Assembly (NCBI RefSeq): GCF_000202635.1
Contig: NC_015125.1
Coordinates: 3,100,001-3,164,000 of the forward strand
DNA length: 64,000 nt
Direction of reading: 5' to 3'
From: Microbacterium testaceum StLB037
GTDB lineage: Bacteria > Actinomycetota > Actinomycetes > Actinomycetales > Microbacteriaceae
Shown here one piece after another: positions 1 through 9,063 of this stretch. The notes beneath the pieces were generated by a model. It did not search any database. It saw only the letters and a list, made by a program, of their open reading frames with translations, and was not told the origin of the DNA. A program made the position numbers and the translations under genes. The first letter of the stretch is position 1; every line of letters begins with the position of its first letter.

Positions 1-1
1 G

Positions 2-97
2 CTCACCGACTCCGCCCTGGACGCCCTGCAGACCCTCGTCCGGGGCGAAGCGCCGGCGAGCAGGGTCGATCGCTCCCTGCTCGGGCTCTCCGCCTGA
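2..97 (+). CDS. C-terminal tail of an unidentified protein (cut by window edge)
   Basis: Frame 2 is open from the window edge to a TGA at 95-97, giving 31 residues that end in VDRSLLGLSA. The codons are G/C-rich at third positions, as in the surrounding genes, and a strong hairpin follows the stop within a few bases, as expected for the end of a transcription unit. The fragment is too short and carries no motif, so no function can be given. It converges on the GH9 gene. Confidence 0.55.
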   Translation, partial: LTDSALDALQTLVRGEAPASRVDRSLLGLSA

Positions 98-100
98 CGC

Positions 101-144
101 ATGACGAAGCAGGGGTGAGCCGGAGCCCACCCCTGCTTCGTCAT
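101..144. terminator. Bidirectional hairpin between convergent genes
   Basis: ATGACGAAGCAGGGGTG (101-117) pairs perfectly over 17 bp with its inverted copy at 128-144, across a 10-nt loop. It sits between the stop of the upstream gene (97) and the stop of the GH9 gene (144-146, minus strand), so it can end both transcripts. There is no long T tract on either side. Confidence 0.75.
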
Positions 145-2987
145 CACTGGACGAGGATGCCCGTCGTCGTCGCCGAGGTCACCACGGCCGATGTGGTGTC
201 GGTGGTGCGCACGGAGTAGCTGTGCACGCCCTTCACCCATCGGCTGGTGACCGCGTAGACCGCGCCATCGGTCACGACCGTGTCGGACGGATCCACCGGT
301 GCCATGTCGTGCACCACCCCGTCCAGCACGAGCTCGACCTTGTGCGGCGCCTGCCCGTCGGCATCCGTGTACGTCGCCTGCACGGTCACGTCGTCGTCGG
401 CGGTGAGCGGCCCGCCGGTGTGCGAGATCGCCGTGAGCGTCGGCGCAGTGCCTGTCGCCTGGTTGGTGAAGCTCACGTCGTCGACGAACAACTCCCCGTC
501 GGTGTCAGCCGTCTGCTGCAGCCAGAAGACGATCTTCGCCTGCGACCGATCGAGGCCGGGGAAGGCCGCGAGGTCGAACGAGTACGTGTTCCACGTGTTC
601 GACACGGCGATGGGCGCATTACCCGTGACGCGGTGGTTCGAGTCCGCGTCGGAGACCTCGATGCGCAAGCGCAGGTTGGGCGAGGGCGAGCGCATCGTGA
701 CGCTCAGGTAGCGGTAACCGCTGGCGTCCGCGGCGTGGTGCCACGGCTGGAACTTCGCCTGGGATGCCGCGGTCGCGGGGTTCTGGAAGAACCTTCCGAC
801 CGTGCGCCCGTCGATCGTCGTGTTGGTCACGGAACCCACACCGGCGTGGTTGTTGTACCAGTTGGCCCATGTGTAGCCCTGGACGCCGAACAGGCCGTCC
901 TTGCCGAACCCGTCGTACAGCAGGGGGCTCTGCGGCGTCGGCAGGGGAGGGGCCACGGTGTAGTGCGTCGACGAGTACACCTGTGCCCCGTCGGTTTGCG
1001 TGCCGCGCACGTCCACCCGTGCATTCGTGAACGGGGCGGCGCTGTCGACGTTGAAGACGCCGGTCGCGACGCCGCCCGCCACCGTCATGGGCGACCAATT
1101 CGGTCCGAGGGCGGGAGAACCGAGATCGCTCTCGGCGAAGACGGTGACGTCTCCCGTGACCTCGTCGCCGATCCGGGGCGAGGTGACGTTCAGCGCGGCC
1201 GGGGCGGTTCCCCCGGACCACGGCGCATCGCCGACGGCGGTGAGGCCGAACAACGCCGAGAACAGCCCCGCCTCGATGCTGACGCTGTACTCGTTGTAGC
1301 GCCACTGCTGCCCGCTGTCCTGCCACACCGGGCGGTCGACGTACCACGGGCTGGCGCTGCGGACGTCGAGCGGGTCTCGGGCGTTCGGGCCGCTGACCAG
1401 CGCGCCCGGTACGACGACTCCCGTGCCCGCCTGATTCTGGGCATCCTCGTCGAGGCGCGTGTGCAGGAACTTCACGCTCTTCTCGCCCACGCCGGACACC
1501 CAACTCGTGCCCCAGGGGTTGTTCCCGAACACCCAGTACAGCCCTCGCTGGACGGCGCGGAGGGCGCGCTCGTCGCCGAACAGCTCGTAGTAGCGCAGGG
1601 CGTCGGCCACGTAGGAGACGTGCGGTTCGTTGACCCCGAAGTTCTTGAACTGGTTCATGACGCCGTAGGGCGTGTCGTCGGTGCTCGACAGGAAGTAGTC
1701 CAGCTGCTTCTCGAGGTACGCGTGGATCTGCCCCTGGGCCGTGGGTGTCGCCACGGGGTAGAGCTCGGCCATCGAGAGAGGCGCAAGGTCCCAGTAGTTC
1801 GTGTTCGACAGGATGGTGAAGTCCGTGGCCGCGATGGTGCTCTCCGCGGCATCCCGATACGAGGTGTCGCCGGTCAGCAGGTGCAGCTCGACCTCGGCGA
1901 ACAGCAGCGAGTTGTCGATCCCGCCGCGTGTGGTCGAGTACCCGCCGAGCGGGTCCGTCCGGTGCGCATCGGCATAGGTGTAGAAGCCTTCCGCGCCGGT
2001 GCGTGCCTGCGCCGAGAACGCCTGCCACTCGGCGACGTCGGCGGACGGGATCGCACCGTCGGCAAGGGCCTTGTCCACCGCGCGGGCCGTTGCGGCGAGG
2101 GTGCCCGCGGCCTTCGCGGAGCCGCCGACCCCGTAGCCGGAGATCCGCCTGTCGTCCTTTGTTCCGACGATGCCATCGGTGTGCTTGTCGGGATGCTGGA
2201 AGCCGCCGCTGCCCTTGACGTCCCAGAACGCCCCGTCGAAGGCATCCCACATCCGAAGGAGGTACTCGCTGCCGAAACGCGCCTCGTCCACGAGGTCGGG
2301 CACGCCGTTGGCGTCGTTGTCGAAGGCGACCGCCGGGGTGTCGCCGTAACGGAGGTAGCTGATGGCGATGTTCCCCCCGACCCACTGGTTGCCGCCGTAG
2401 ATGCCGTAGTCGCCGGCGTCGTACCACCCGCCCGTGAGGTCGTAGTGGACAGTACCGTCCTCGGACGCGGCGTCGTCGAGATGGCCCGGGCCGTGGAAGA
2501 TCTTGGCCGACGGCGCGATGCTGCTGTAGCCGTCCGGGTAGACGTCGGCGGTGGCGACGCCCGAGCGCTGCAAGCGATAGAACGCCGTCATCTCGTCGAG
2601 GTACCCCGACCAGACGTTGTCACGGATCGCGAAGCGGGGGGATGCGGTGCCGTCGACCTCCAGCACGTAGTCCTCGCCGAGCGTCGCGAGGCCGGAGAAG
2701 TCGACCGTGTACACGTGGTCGCCCCACACCGTTCCGGCGTCTGCGAGCGTGCACGCGGGCACCACAGCCGTCGTCCCCTGAAGGATGCGGCAGGACGCGC
2801 CGGGGTCGAGGTCGCCGTCCACGACGACGGAACCCACTTTGAGGCCTGATGCGCTGTAGCCGGCCTGGCTCACCGCCACCTGTTTCACGGTCGCCGCGAG
2901 AGCGGGTGTCGCGGCGATCACCCCTCCCGCAGCGAGGGCGACGGTCGTCGCACCGCCGATCCAGAGTGTCGTTCGTCGTCGAATCAT
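144..2987 (-). CDS. Secreted multidomain glycoside hydrolase family 9 (endoglucanase-like)
   Basis: The 947-residue product is a predicted secreted beta-glucanase. It has a Sec-type signal peptide (MIRRRTT followed by a hydrophobic core, likely cleavage near ALA-A around residue 31). An N-terminal Ig-like CelD_N-type domain follows (about 34-120), then a GH9 catalytic domain (about 125-585). GH9 hallmarks are GGWYDAGDYG at 186-195 with the catalytic-base aspartates, FGNNPWG at 487-493, and the proton-donor region RYNEYS with Glu566. A beta-sandwich resembling a carbohydrate-binding module spans about 689-842, and an Ig-like domain lies at the C-terminus. The start is supported by GAAGGAGA just upstream. 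GH9 enzymes cut beta-1,4-glucans such as cellulose or mixed-linkage glucan, but the exact substrate is not readable. The gene is divergent from a sugar-sensing regulator that may control it. Confidence 0.9.
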   Translation of the reverse strand: MIRRRTTLWIGGATTVALAAGGVIAATPALAATVKQVAVSQAGYSASGLKVGSVVVDGDLDPGASCRILQGTTAVVPACTLADAGTVWGDHVYTVDFSGLATLGEDYVLEVDGTASPRFAIRDNVWSGYLDEMTAFYRLQRSGVATADVYPDGYSSIAPSAKIFHGPGHLDDAASEDGTVHYDLTGGWYDAGDYGIYGGNQWVGGNIAISYLRYGDTPAVAFDNDANGVPDLVDEARFGSEYLLRMWDAFDGAFWDVKGSGGFQHPDKHTDGIVGTKDDRRISGYGVGGSAKAAGTLAATARAVDKALADGAIPSADVAEWQAFSAQARTGAEGFYTYADAHRTDPLGGYSTTRGGIDNSLLFAEVELHLLTGDTSYRDAAESTIAATDFTILSNTNYWDLAPLSMAELYPVATPTAQGQIHAYLEKQLDYFLSSTDDTPYGVMNQFKNFGVNEPHVSYVADALRYYELFGDERALRAVQRGLYWVFGNNPWGTSWVSGVGEKSVKFLHTRLDEDAQNQAGTGVVVPGALVSGPNARDPLDVRSASPWYVDRPVWQDSGQQWRYNEYSVSIEAGLFSALFGLTAVGDAPWSGGTAPAALNVTSPRIGDEVTGDVTVFAESDLGSPALGPNWSPMTVAGGVATGVFNVDSAAPFTNARVDVRGTQTDGAQVYSSTHYTVAPPLPTPQSPLLYDGFGKDGLFGVQGYTWANWYNNHAGVGSVTNTTIDGRTVGRFFQNPATAASQAKFQPWHHAADASGYRYLSVTMRSPSPNLRLRIEVSDADSNHRVTGNAPIAVSNTWNTYSFDLAAFPGLDRSQAKIVFWLQQTADTDGELFVDDVSFTNQATGTAPTLTAISHTGGPLTADDDVTVQATYTDADGQAPHKVELVLDGVVHDMAPVDPSDTVVTDGAVYAVTSRWVKGVHSYSVRTTDTTSAVVTSATTTGILVQ

Positions 2988-3118
2988 GACGTCTCCTTCG
3001 AGTCATCGCGGCGTCGTTGCCAGCGACCCGTCAGTATGGTCACGGATGGAAAGATATGGCAAGGAAAAGAAACATAAAGAAAATGCAGAAGCCTTAGTTA
3101 TCATGCTGAAACAAAACG

Positions 3119-3130
3119 AATCAACTGATT
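3119..3130. promoter_or_regulatory. Candidate operator in AT-rich divergent promoter region
   Basis: AATCA-AC-TGATT has perfect 5-bp inverted arms. It lies in a strongly AT-rich stretch (about 3048-3145) that stands out from the GC-rich surroundings between the divergent GH9 and regulator genes. TAGGAT at 3130-3135 could be a -10 for the regulator, whose ribosome binding site AAAGGAGG is at 3153-3160. That the regulator binds here is inference. Confidence 0.35.
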
Positions 3131-3165
3131 AGGATGAGATTGACGGACAGGCAAAGGAGGCCTCG

Positions 3166-4227
3166 ATGCTCGCTGCGGAACGACGCGCGCGGATTCTGAG
3201 TCGCGCGCAACAGGACGGAGCGGTCAGCATCACGTCGCTCGTCAGTGATCTGGGTGTCTCCCACGTGACGGTGCGTCGCGACCTCGACTCTCTGGTCGCC
3301 GAGCGGGTTCTGGACAAGGTCCGCGGCGGTGCCGTTCTGCGTTCCGAGTCCACGGTGGGCACCGACGCCGCGTTCACGGGCACGGTCGGTGTGGTCGTGC
3401 CGACGTCCTACTACTACCGCTACGTCGTCGAAGGGGTGAACGACGTCCTCGCGTCGGGCGGCGACATGCGGCTCGCGATCTCCGAGTACGACCTCGAAGA
3501 GGAGTACCGCCTCATCGACGAGCTCGTGGCGAGCGGGGTCTCGGGGCTGCTGTGGGTCCCCACGGTCTCGGAGCGGCAGGCGCCCCCCGGATTCCTCGAG
3601 AAGCTCGAGAGCCTGAGCGTCCCCGTGGTGTTCGTCGAACGGGAGCTTCCGGGTGGGGGCCTCGGAACGGTGTCGTCGGTGCGCACCGCACACGAGCGCG
3701 GCGCGCTGTCCGCCGTGCGCCACCTCACCTCCCTCGGTCATCGCCGCGTCCTCATGGTCAGCCGCGGCAGCTCGCAGAGCTCGGAGTTCGTCCGTCTCGG
3801 CTGGAGGGATGCGCTCGAGCGGCTGGGGATCGCGGAAGGAAGCGGCATCCTGGGTCCCGCCGAGCTCGGAGCCGGACCCCGCTGGGAGCGCGGGGGTGCG
3901 GATGTCGTGATGGATGCCGTGGAGCGCACCGGCGCGACGGCGCTGTTCTGCCACGGCGACGAGAACTCCCTTTTCGGCCTTCTCCAGAACGCCCGGGCGC
4001 GGGGCATCAGCGTGCCGCAGCAGCTGTCGATCGTCGCCTACGACGACGACGTCTCCGCTCACGCGGACCCGCCGATCGCCGCGGTGGCACCGGATCGGCG
4101 TCGTGTCGGTGCGCTCGCCGCGCGGATGCTCATCGACCTCGTCTCCGACCCGAGCGCGGAGCCGCCGCTACAGCTGCACGTGGAGCCGCGCCTGATCCTG
4201 CGCGGGTCCACGGCGGCGCCCGCATGA
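3166..4227 (+). CDS. Hybrid transcriptional regulator: DeoR-type HTH with LacI-type sugar-binding domain
   Basis: The 353-residue protein starts with a DeoR-like winged helix: RRARILSRAQQDG, then VSHVTVRRDLDSL, then KVRGGAVL, about residues 4-60. In place of the usual DeoR phosphosugar-isomerase-like sensor it carries a periplasmic-binding-protein-like effector domain of the LacI/GalR type (about 70-350, from GVVVPTSYYYR to EPRLILRGST). The product is probably a cytoplasmic repressor that releases DNA on binding a sugar. The start is supported by AAAGGAGG 5 nt upstream. It is divergent from the GH9 glucanase gene, so control of that gene by a glucan-derived sugar is a reasonable inference. 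The next gene overlaps its stop by 4 bases. Confidence 0.85.
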   Translation: MLAAERRARILSRAQQDGAVSITSLVSDLGVSHVTVRRDLDSLVAERVLDKVRGGAVLRSESTVGTDAAFTGTVGVVVPTSYYYRYVVEGVNDVLASGGDMRLAISEYDLEEEYRLIDELVASGVSGLLWVPTVSERQAPPGFLEKLESLSVPVVFVERELPGGGLGTVSSVRTAHERGALSAVRHLTSLGHRRVLMVSRGSSQSSEFVRLGWRDALERLGIAEGSGILGPAELGAGPRWERGGADVVMDAVERTGATALFCHGDENSLFGLLQNARARGISVPQQLSIVAYDDDVSAHADPPIAAVAPDRRRVGALAARMLIDLVSDPSAEPPLQLHVEPRLILRGSTAAPA

Positions 4228-4883
4228 GTCGCGTCGTCCTGTTCTCCGGCGGTGGGGACTACGTCGACCCGTGGCATCCGTTCCTCGAGACCAGCGCGGT
4301 GGTCGCCGACCTTCTTCGGGCCGAGGGGTTCTCGGTGGACACCGTGCTGGGCGTCGACGAGCTCCCGGACCGGTTGAGCGGGGCGGATCTTCTCGTCGTC
4401 AACGCCGGCGGTGGGCCGCAGGCGCATCCGCGTGACGCCGATCTTCGCGCGGCGGTCGCCGGGCACACCGGGGGACTGGTCGCGCTGCACGTGGCGGCGA
4501 CACTCCTGCCTGAGGACGACTTCTGGGAGGGGCGACTCGGCGGCCGGTGGGTGCGTGGCCATTCGATGCACCCGGAGCGCGGGCCGTTGCGGCTCGTCCG
4601 TGCGGGGGAGGCCTCGACGGCGGATCTGCCCCCCGTCATCGACACCGTGGACGAGGCCTACTCGTGGCTCCGGGTCGCGGACGAGACGCGGGTGCTGTAT
4701 CGCCAGAATCACGCGGGTGAGCCGCACCCGGTGGTCTGGCTCTGTGAGCGTGACACGCAGCGGTCCGCGTACTCGGCGCTGGGCCACGACGTCGAGGCAT
4801 ATGACAGCGCCGCTGTGCGGTCCCTGGTCGCGGACCTGGCGCACTGGGCGAGCGCTCCGCTCCTGGCCGCGGGCGCGCGCTGA
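4224..4883 (+). CDS. ThuA-like domain protein
   Basis: A 219-residue protein resembling the ThuA (trehalose utilisation) family, which has a class-I glutamine-amidotransferase-like fold. Visible features are FSGGGDYVDPWHPF at the N-terminus, the core VNAGGG, GLVALHVAA where the fold's nucleophile elbow would be, and DEAYSW and YRQNHAG towards the end. The biochemical role of ThuA proteins is poorly defined; they cluster with sugar transport and oxidoreductase genes. The ATG lies inside the stop of the regulator gene (ATGA), so the two are co-transcribed and translationally coupled. No cysteine nucleophile is evident, as is usual for ThuA. Confidence 0.8.
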   Translation: MSRVVLFSGGGDYVDPWHPFLETSAVVADLLRAEGFSVDTVLGVDELPDRLSGADLLVVNAGGGPQAHPRDADLRAAVAGHTGGLVALHVAATLLPEDDFWEGRLGGRWVRGHSMHPERGPLRLVRAGEASTADLPPVIDTVDEAYSWLRVADETRVLYRQNHAGEPHPVVWLCERDTQRSAYSALGHDVEAYDSAAVRSLVADLAHWASAPLLAAGAR

Positions 4884-4908
4884 GCGATCGACGCGGGCCG
4901 TCGGCCCG

Positions 4909-6060
4909 TCAGAACTGCAGCATCCGCCGAATCGCCACGACCGCGCCGCCGCGGGCCCACTCGGTGAACTCGACGGGCTCGACCACGAGGGGGACCGGAT
5001 CGTCGTCGGGGAGGCGCACCGCCGCGATCGCGTCCATGACGCGCTCCGGGGAGAACTCCATCACCGCGAGGCCGTCGCCGGTGAGCACGATCTTCTCGGG
5101 GTCGAGGGCGTTGGCGACGGTGCCGATGATGACGCCGAGGGCCCGGGCGGCGTCGTCGAAGGCACCCTGCGCCCGCGCGTCGCCGGCTCGCGCGGCGGAC
5201 ACCGCCGCCGCGTAGTCGCCGCTCCCGGCCGCGTGGGCGATGCGCTCGCTCGGGAGGTAGACGCTCGCGCATCCCCGGTGTCCCCGGCCGCAGGGCGGTC
5301 CCGTCGGGTCGACGGGCAGGTGGCCCAGCTGGCCGGCGCGGCCGCCGTGGCCGGCGACGACCTTGCCGTCGATGACCAGGCCGAACCCGATGCCGGCGCC
5401 GACGGTGACGACCGCGAGCGAATCGCATCCTGCCCCGGCGCCGTACCAGTGCTCCGCCGCGGTGAGACCGCGGACGTCGTTGTCGACGAACACGGGGATG
5501 TCGAGGCGCCGGGCCAGCAGGTCGGCGAGGGCGACGTCCGTCCAGCCGAGGAAGTAGGACTCGATCACGACCTGCCGGCCGCCGACGGTCGCCAGGTCAC
5601 CGGCGAGGCATACGCCGACCGCATGGATGTCGGCGTACTCCCGCGTGAAGCGAGCGTGGATGTCGGCGATCTGGGCGATCGTGTCGTCGACGGCCCTCGA
5701 CCGGAGCTCTTCCTCCACCGACGCGACGATGCGCGCGCGCAGATCGGTCACAACGGCGAACACCGCGTCGCCGGTGAGCTTCACGCCGAGGAAGTGGTGG
5801 TGATCCTCGCGGACGGCGAGCATCTCGCTCGGTCGCCCCATGGCTCCCCGGAGCGCGACCTCGCGCTCGGCGATGAAGGCGTGTTCCATGAGCAGTCGCG
5901 TCGCGCGGGTCAGGCTCGCTCGCGACACGCTGAGGCGGCGCGCGATCTCGGCGCGGGGAAGGGCCCCGTGGATCAGCAGCTCGCGCAGGGTGCTGCGCTC
6001 GACTCCCGCGAGGTAGGGCCAGGCCTGGCTCGACGACTCCTCGACGGCGGTACCGGTCAT
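4909..6060 (-). CDS. ROK-family transcriptional repressor (NagC/XylR type)
   Basis: A 383-residue ROK protein with an N-terminal winged helix (about 20-75, ERSTLRELLIHGALPRAEIARRLSVS) and a sugar-kinase-like effector domain. The ROK zinc motif is present as CGRGHRGC, preceded by GQLGHLPVDP. Such proteins repress sugar-uptake operons and are released by a mono- or oligosaccharide. The gene is transcribed away from the family-5 ABC importer and glycosidase operon starting at 6306 and shares a 245-bp intergenic region with it, making it the probable local repressor. No clear ribosome binding site precedes the ATG. Confidence 0.88.
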   Translation of the reverse strand: MTGTAVEESSSQAWPYLAGVERSTLRELLIHGALPRAEIARRLSVSRASLTRATRLLMEHAFIAEREVALRGAMGRPSEMLAVREDHHHFLGVKLTGDAVFAVVTDLRARIVASVEEELRSRAVDDTIAQIADIHARFTREYADIHAVGVCLAGDLATVGGRQVVIESYFLGWTDVALADLLARRLDIPVFVDNDVRGLTAAEHWYGAGAGCDSLAVVTVGAGIGFGLVIDGKVVAGHGGRAGQLGHLPVDPTGPPCGRGHRGCASVYLPSERIAHAAGSGDYAAAVSAARAGDARAQGAFDDAARALGVIIGTVANALDPEKIVLTGDGLAVMEFSPERVMDAIAAVRLPDDDPVPLVVEPVEFTEWARGGAVVAIRRMLQF

Positions 6061-6193
6061 GGGCGTGCAGCCCGTGGCATCCGGGATGCGGACATGGTCG
6101 ACATCGGCAACAAAGTATCACTCGGCTTCCTCGTGCGGCTCCTTCGCGCGCTCGATGAGAGTAGCAAGCGGGGGAGCGGGTCGAGCGGACTGC

Positions 6194-6222
6194 TTGACGT
6201 ACTTAGTTTACTCAAGTAACAA
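6194..6222 (+). promoter_or_regulatory. Candidate sigma-70-type promoter of the oligosaccharide operon
   Basis: TTGACG (6194-6199) is followed after 17 bp by TAACAA (6217-6222), upstream of the SBP gene whose ATG is at 6306. This is the best -35/-10 pair in the divergent region. A palindrome overlaps the -10 element, consistent with repression. Confidence 0.45.
6208..6219. promoter_or_regulatory. Candidate ROK repressor operator
   Basis: TTACTCAAGTAA is a near-perfect palindrome (TTACT/AGTAA arms, mismatched central CA). It is preceded by TTAGTTTA, which resembles ROK/XylR-type half-sites. It overlaps the putative -10 of the oligosaccharide operon, directly beside the divergent ROK gene. The palindrome is visible; binding by the ROK protein is inferred. 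Confidence 0.45.
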
Positions 6223-6305
6223 TGAGTCCGGGGACGCGGCTCTCGCTCTCCACACAGCCGGCACCGTCGCCCTCCGCGGCGCGCGTGCCTCGGAAAGGAT
6301 CAAAG

Positions 6306-7997
6306 ATGCTCCTCAGCACGAAGCGCCGCCGAGCGCGTGCCTGGACCGCCGCGGCATCCCTCATCGCCGCCTCATCCCTGGCACTGGCGGGCTGCACCGC
6401 GTCGGGTGCCCCAGGAGGGTCGGATGCCACGACCCTGGTCGCCTACACCGGTCAAGCGGGCGACTACCAGATCAACTTCAACCCCTACTCGCCGTCGCAG
6501 ATCGGCGGCATCGGCACGATCTTCGAGTCGCTCTTCTTCGTCACCAACGTCAACACGAACGACTACAAGCCGCTGCTCGGCACGGAGTACACCTGGAACG
6601 ACGCGGGCACCGAGCTCACCGTCGCCCTGCGCGACGACGTGACCTGGTCGGACGGCGAACCGTTCACCGCCGAGGACGTCGTCTTCACCTTCGACATGCT
6701 GCTGAAGACCCCCTCGATCAACAACTCCGGCTTCGACGGCACGGTCGAGGCGACCGGCGACCACGAGGTCGTCTTCCGCTTCGACTATCCCGCGTTCGTG
6801 AACGACCCCGCGATCCTCGGACGCACGCCCATCGTCCCCGTGCACCTGTGGAAGGACATCGACCCGACGACCAACGTCATCGCCGAGCCGGTCGGCACGG
6901 GGCCCTACACGCTCGGCGACTTCAAGGCGCAGGCCTTCACCCTGGCGGCGAACCCGGGCTACTGGGGAGGCGAGCCCGCGGTGAAGACCGTGCGCTACCT
7001 GTCCCTGTCGGGCAACACCGCGGGAGCGGACGCGCTCGCCGCGGGCACGATCGACTGGCAGACCGGTCCGGTCCCGAACATCCAGAAGGTGTCGGAGACC
7101 TACCCCGGCTACAGCGGGATCACGATCGCCGCGAACCAGATCACCCTCATCACCTGCTCGAACGCGGACCTCGGCTGCGTCGGCCCGCAGACCGACCCCG
7201 CCGTCCGCCGCGCGATCTACGCCGCCCTGAACCGCGACCAGCTCAACTCGCTGGCGTTCCAGGGGACGGCGAGCGAGATATCCCCGACGCTGGCCCTGCC
7301 GACGACCCAGACCGACTGGATCTCATCGTCGATCGCCGAACCCATCGCGCCGAACGGCCCGGATGTCGCCGCCGCCACGTCCGAGCTCGAGGCGGCCGGC
7401 TGGACGCGCGGCGCCGACGGGATCTACGCCAAGAACGGCGAGCCCCTCGCCGTCACGGTCGAGGTCGTCACCGGCTGGACCGACTACATCACCGCCGTCG
7501 ACACGATGTCGCAGCAGCTGAAGGAGGCCGGGATCGAGCTCCGCGTCGCGCAGTCGTCGTGGAACGAGTGGACCGACAAGCAGACCAAGGGCACCTTCCA
7601 GCTCTCGATCAACTCGCTCGGTCAGGGCGCCGTGTCCGACCCGTACTACCTCTACGACAAGTACCTCAACACCGCCTTCACCGGGCCGGTCGGCGAGGTC
7701 GCCTCGCAGAACGTCGCGCGGTTCAGCAACTCGGAGGTGGATGCCGCCCTCGCGGCGCTGAAGGTCACCGACCGCAAGGATGCCGCCGCGCGTCAGCCGC
7801 AGTTCGACGTCATCCAATCGATCATCGCGGAGGACATGCCCTACATCCCCGTGCTCACGGGCGGCACGTCGAGCCAGATCCACACGGACAAGTTCGAGGG
7901 CTGGCCGACGCAGGACGACCTCTACGCGTTCCCCGCGGTGTGGGCCTCGCCGGACAACGCCGAGGTCTTCAAAGCGCTGAAGCCCCGGGGGGAGTGA
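6306..7997 (+). CDS. ABC importer, family-5 extracellular substrate-binding lipoprotein
   Basis: A 563-residue lipoprotein of the SBP family 5 (OppA/DppA) fold. The signal sequence ends in the lipobox LALAGC, so it should be anchored to the outer membrane leaflet. The family pattern is clear: a first mention of LKTPSINN-type loops, then the VGTGPY turn (here EPVGTGPYTLGDF), then AVRRAIYAALNRDQL, then PYIPVL near the end. The ATG at 6306 is chosen over an in-frame ATG at 6222 because GGAAAGGA lies 6 nt upstream and a proper signal peptide starts there. Family-5 SBPs bind peptides, but many bind beta-linked oligosaccharides. Here the downstream GH42, GH2 and GH36 enzymes argue for a plant oligosaccharide, probably mannan-derived. 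Confidence 0.88.
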   Translation: MLLSTKRRRARAWTAAASLIAASSLALAGCTASGAPGGSDATTLVAYTGQAGDYQINFNPYSPSQIGGIGTIFESLFFVTNVNTNDYKPLLGTEYTWNDAGTELTVALRDDVTWSDGEPFTAEDVVFTFDMLLKTPSINNSGFDGTVEATGDHEVVFRFDYPAFVNDPAILGRTPIVPVHLWKDIDPTTNVIAEPVGTGPYTLGDFKAQAFTLAANPGYWGGEPAVKTVRYLSLSGNTAGADALAAGTIDWQTGPVPNIQKVSETYPGYSGITIAANQITLITCSNADLGCVGPQTDPAVRRAIYAALNRDQLNSLAFQGTASEISPTLALPTTQTDWISSSIAEPIAPNGPDVAAATSELEAAGWTRGADGIYAKNGEPLAVTVEVVTGWTDYITAVDTMSQQLKEAGIELRVAQSSWNEWTDKQTKGTFQLSINSLGQGAVSDPYYLYDKYLNTAFTGPVGEVASQNVARFSNSEVDAALAALKVTDRKDAAARQPQFDVIQSIIAEDMPYIPVLTGGTSSQIHTDKFEGWPTQDDLYAFPAVWASPDNAEVFKALKPRGE

Positions 7998-8049
7998 GCG
8001 TGGTCGCCACCGAGAGAGGGTCCGCAGCCGTGACGGAAGGGGGCCGGGC

Positions 8050-9039
8050 GTGAACTACTTCGTCCGGAAGATCGGGTTCTACATCGTCGCCCTGTGGGCG
8101 GCGCTGACCCTCAACTTCCTCATCCCGCGCCTGCTGCCGGGGAACCCCGTCGACATCCTGCTCGCGAAGCTCCAGCAGCGCGGCGGGATCGTCACCCCGG
8201 AGACGCGCAGCGCCTACGAACTCCTCCTCGGTGGCGACTCCTCCGAGCCGCTCATCGCGCAGTACTTCAACTACCTCGTCAACGTGTTCCGCGGTGACCT
8301 CGGCATCTCGGTCACCTACTTCCCGACGCCGGTGAACGAGGTGATCGGCACCTCGCTGCCGTGGACGATCGTCCTCGTCGGGATCGCGACCGTGCTCGCC
8401 ACCGTGATCGGGGTGGCCCTCGGGGCGATCGTGGGGTGGAAGCCGGGCACCTGGCTCGACTCCCTCGTTCCGGCGACCACCCTGCTCGCCGCGGTCCCGT
8501 ACTTCTGGCTCGCGCTGATCCTGGTGTACGTCTTCGCCACGACCCTGCACCTCTTCCCCTCGCAGGGCGGCTACAACGTCGCCCTGGACCCGGGATTCTC
8601 GGGGGAGTTCATCGGCTCGGCGATCCAGTACGGATTCCTTCCCGCGCTCACGATCGTGCTCGCCTCGGTCGGCGGGTGGTTGCTCGGGATGCGCAACATG
8701 ATGGTGTCCACGCTCTCCGAGGACTACATCCTCACCGCGCAGGCCAAGGGACTCACCCCGGGGCGGATCCTCCGCAACTATGCCGCGCGAAACGCCGTCC
8801 TGCCCTCGATCGCGGGCTTCGCGATCTCGCTGGGCTTCGTCGTCTCCGGATCGATCGTGACCGAGCAGGTGTTCTCGTACCCCGGCATCGGCTCGAAGCT
8901 GCTGTCGGCGGTGACCAACAACGACTACGCCCTCATGCAGGGGCTGTTCCTGTTCATCACCCTGGCCGTGCTCGGGGCGAATCTCATCGTCGATCTGTTC
9001 TACGGACTCATCGACCCTCGTACCCGTGCGCACTCCTGA
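8050..9039 (+). CDS. ABC importer permease, DppB-like
   Basis: A 329-residue polytopic membrane protein with the DppB/OppB layout: an N-terminal membrane helix (FYIVALWAALTLNFLIPRLLPGNP), a long extracytoplasmic loop, then five helices. The EAA-type coupling loop is EDYILTAQAKGLTPGRIL, and the terminal motif is FYGLIDPRTR. The GTG start is preceded by GGAAGGGGG. It is the second gene of the oligosaccharide operon and pairs with the next permease. Confidence 0.9.
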   Translation: MNYFVRKIGFYIVALWAALTLNFLIPRLLPGNPVDILLAKLQQRGGIVTPETRSAYELLLGGDSSEPLIAQYFNYLVNVFRGDLGISVTYFPTPVNEVIGTSLPWTIVLVGIATVLATVIGVALGAIVGWKPGTWLDSLVPATTLLAAVPYFWLALILVYVFATTLHLFPSQGGYNVALDPGFSGEFIGSAIQYGFLPALTIVLASVGGWLLGMRNMMVSTLSEDYILTAQAKGLTPGRILRNYAARNAVLPSIAGFAISLGFVVSGSIVTEQVFSYPGIGSKLLSAVTNNDYALMQGLFLFITLAVLGANLIVDLFYGLIDPRTRAHS

Positions 9040-9063
9040 CGCTCGCCGACAAGGACTCTCGCG

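Noticed and set aside
222..2849. Very long open frame on the plus strand opposite the GH9 gene
   Set aside because: It is an antisense shadow caused by high GC; the translation is arginine-rich and has no domains, while the minus strand carries a complete GH9 protein with signal peptide and ribosome binding site.
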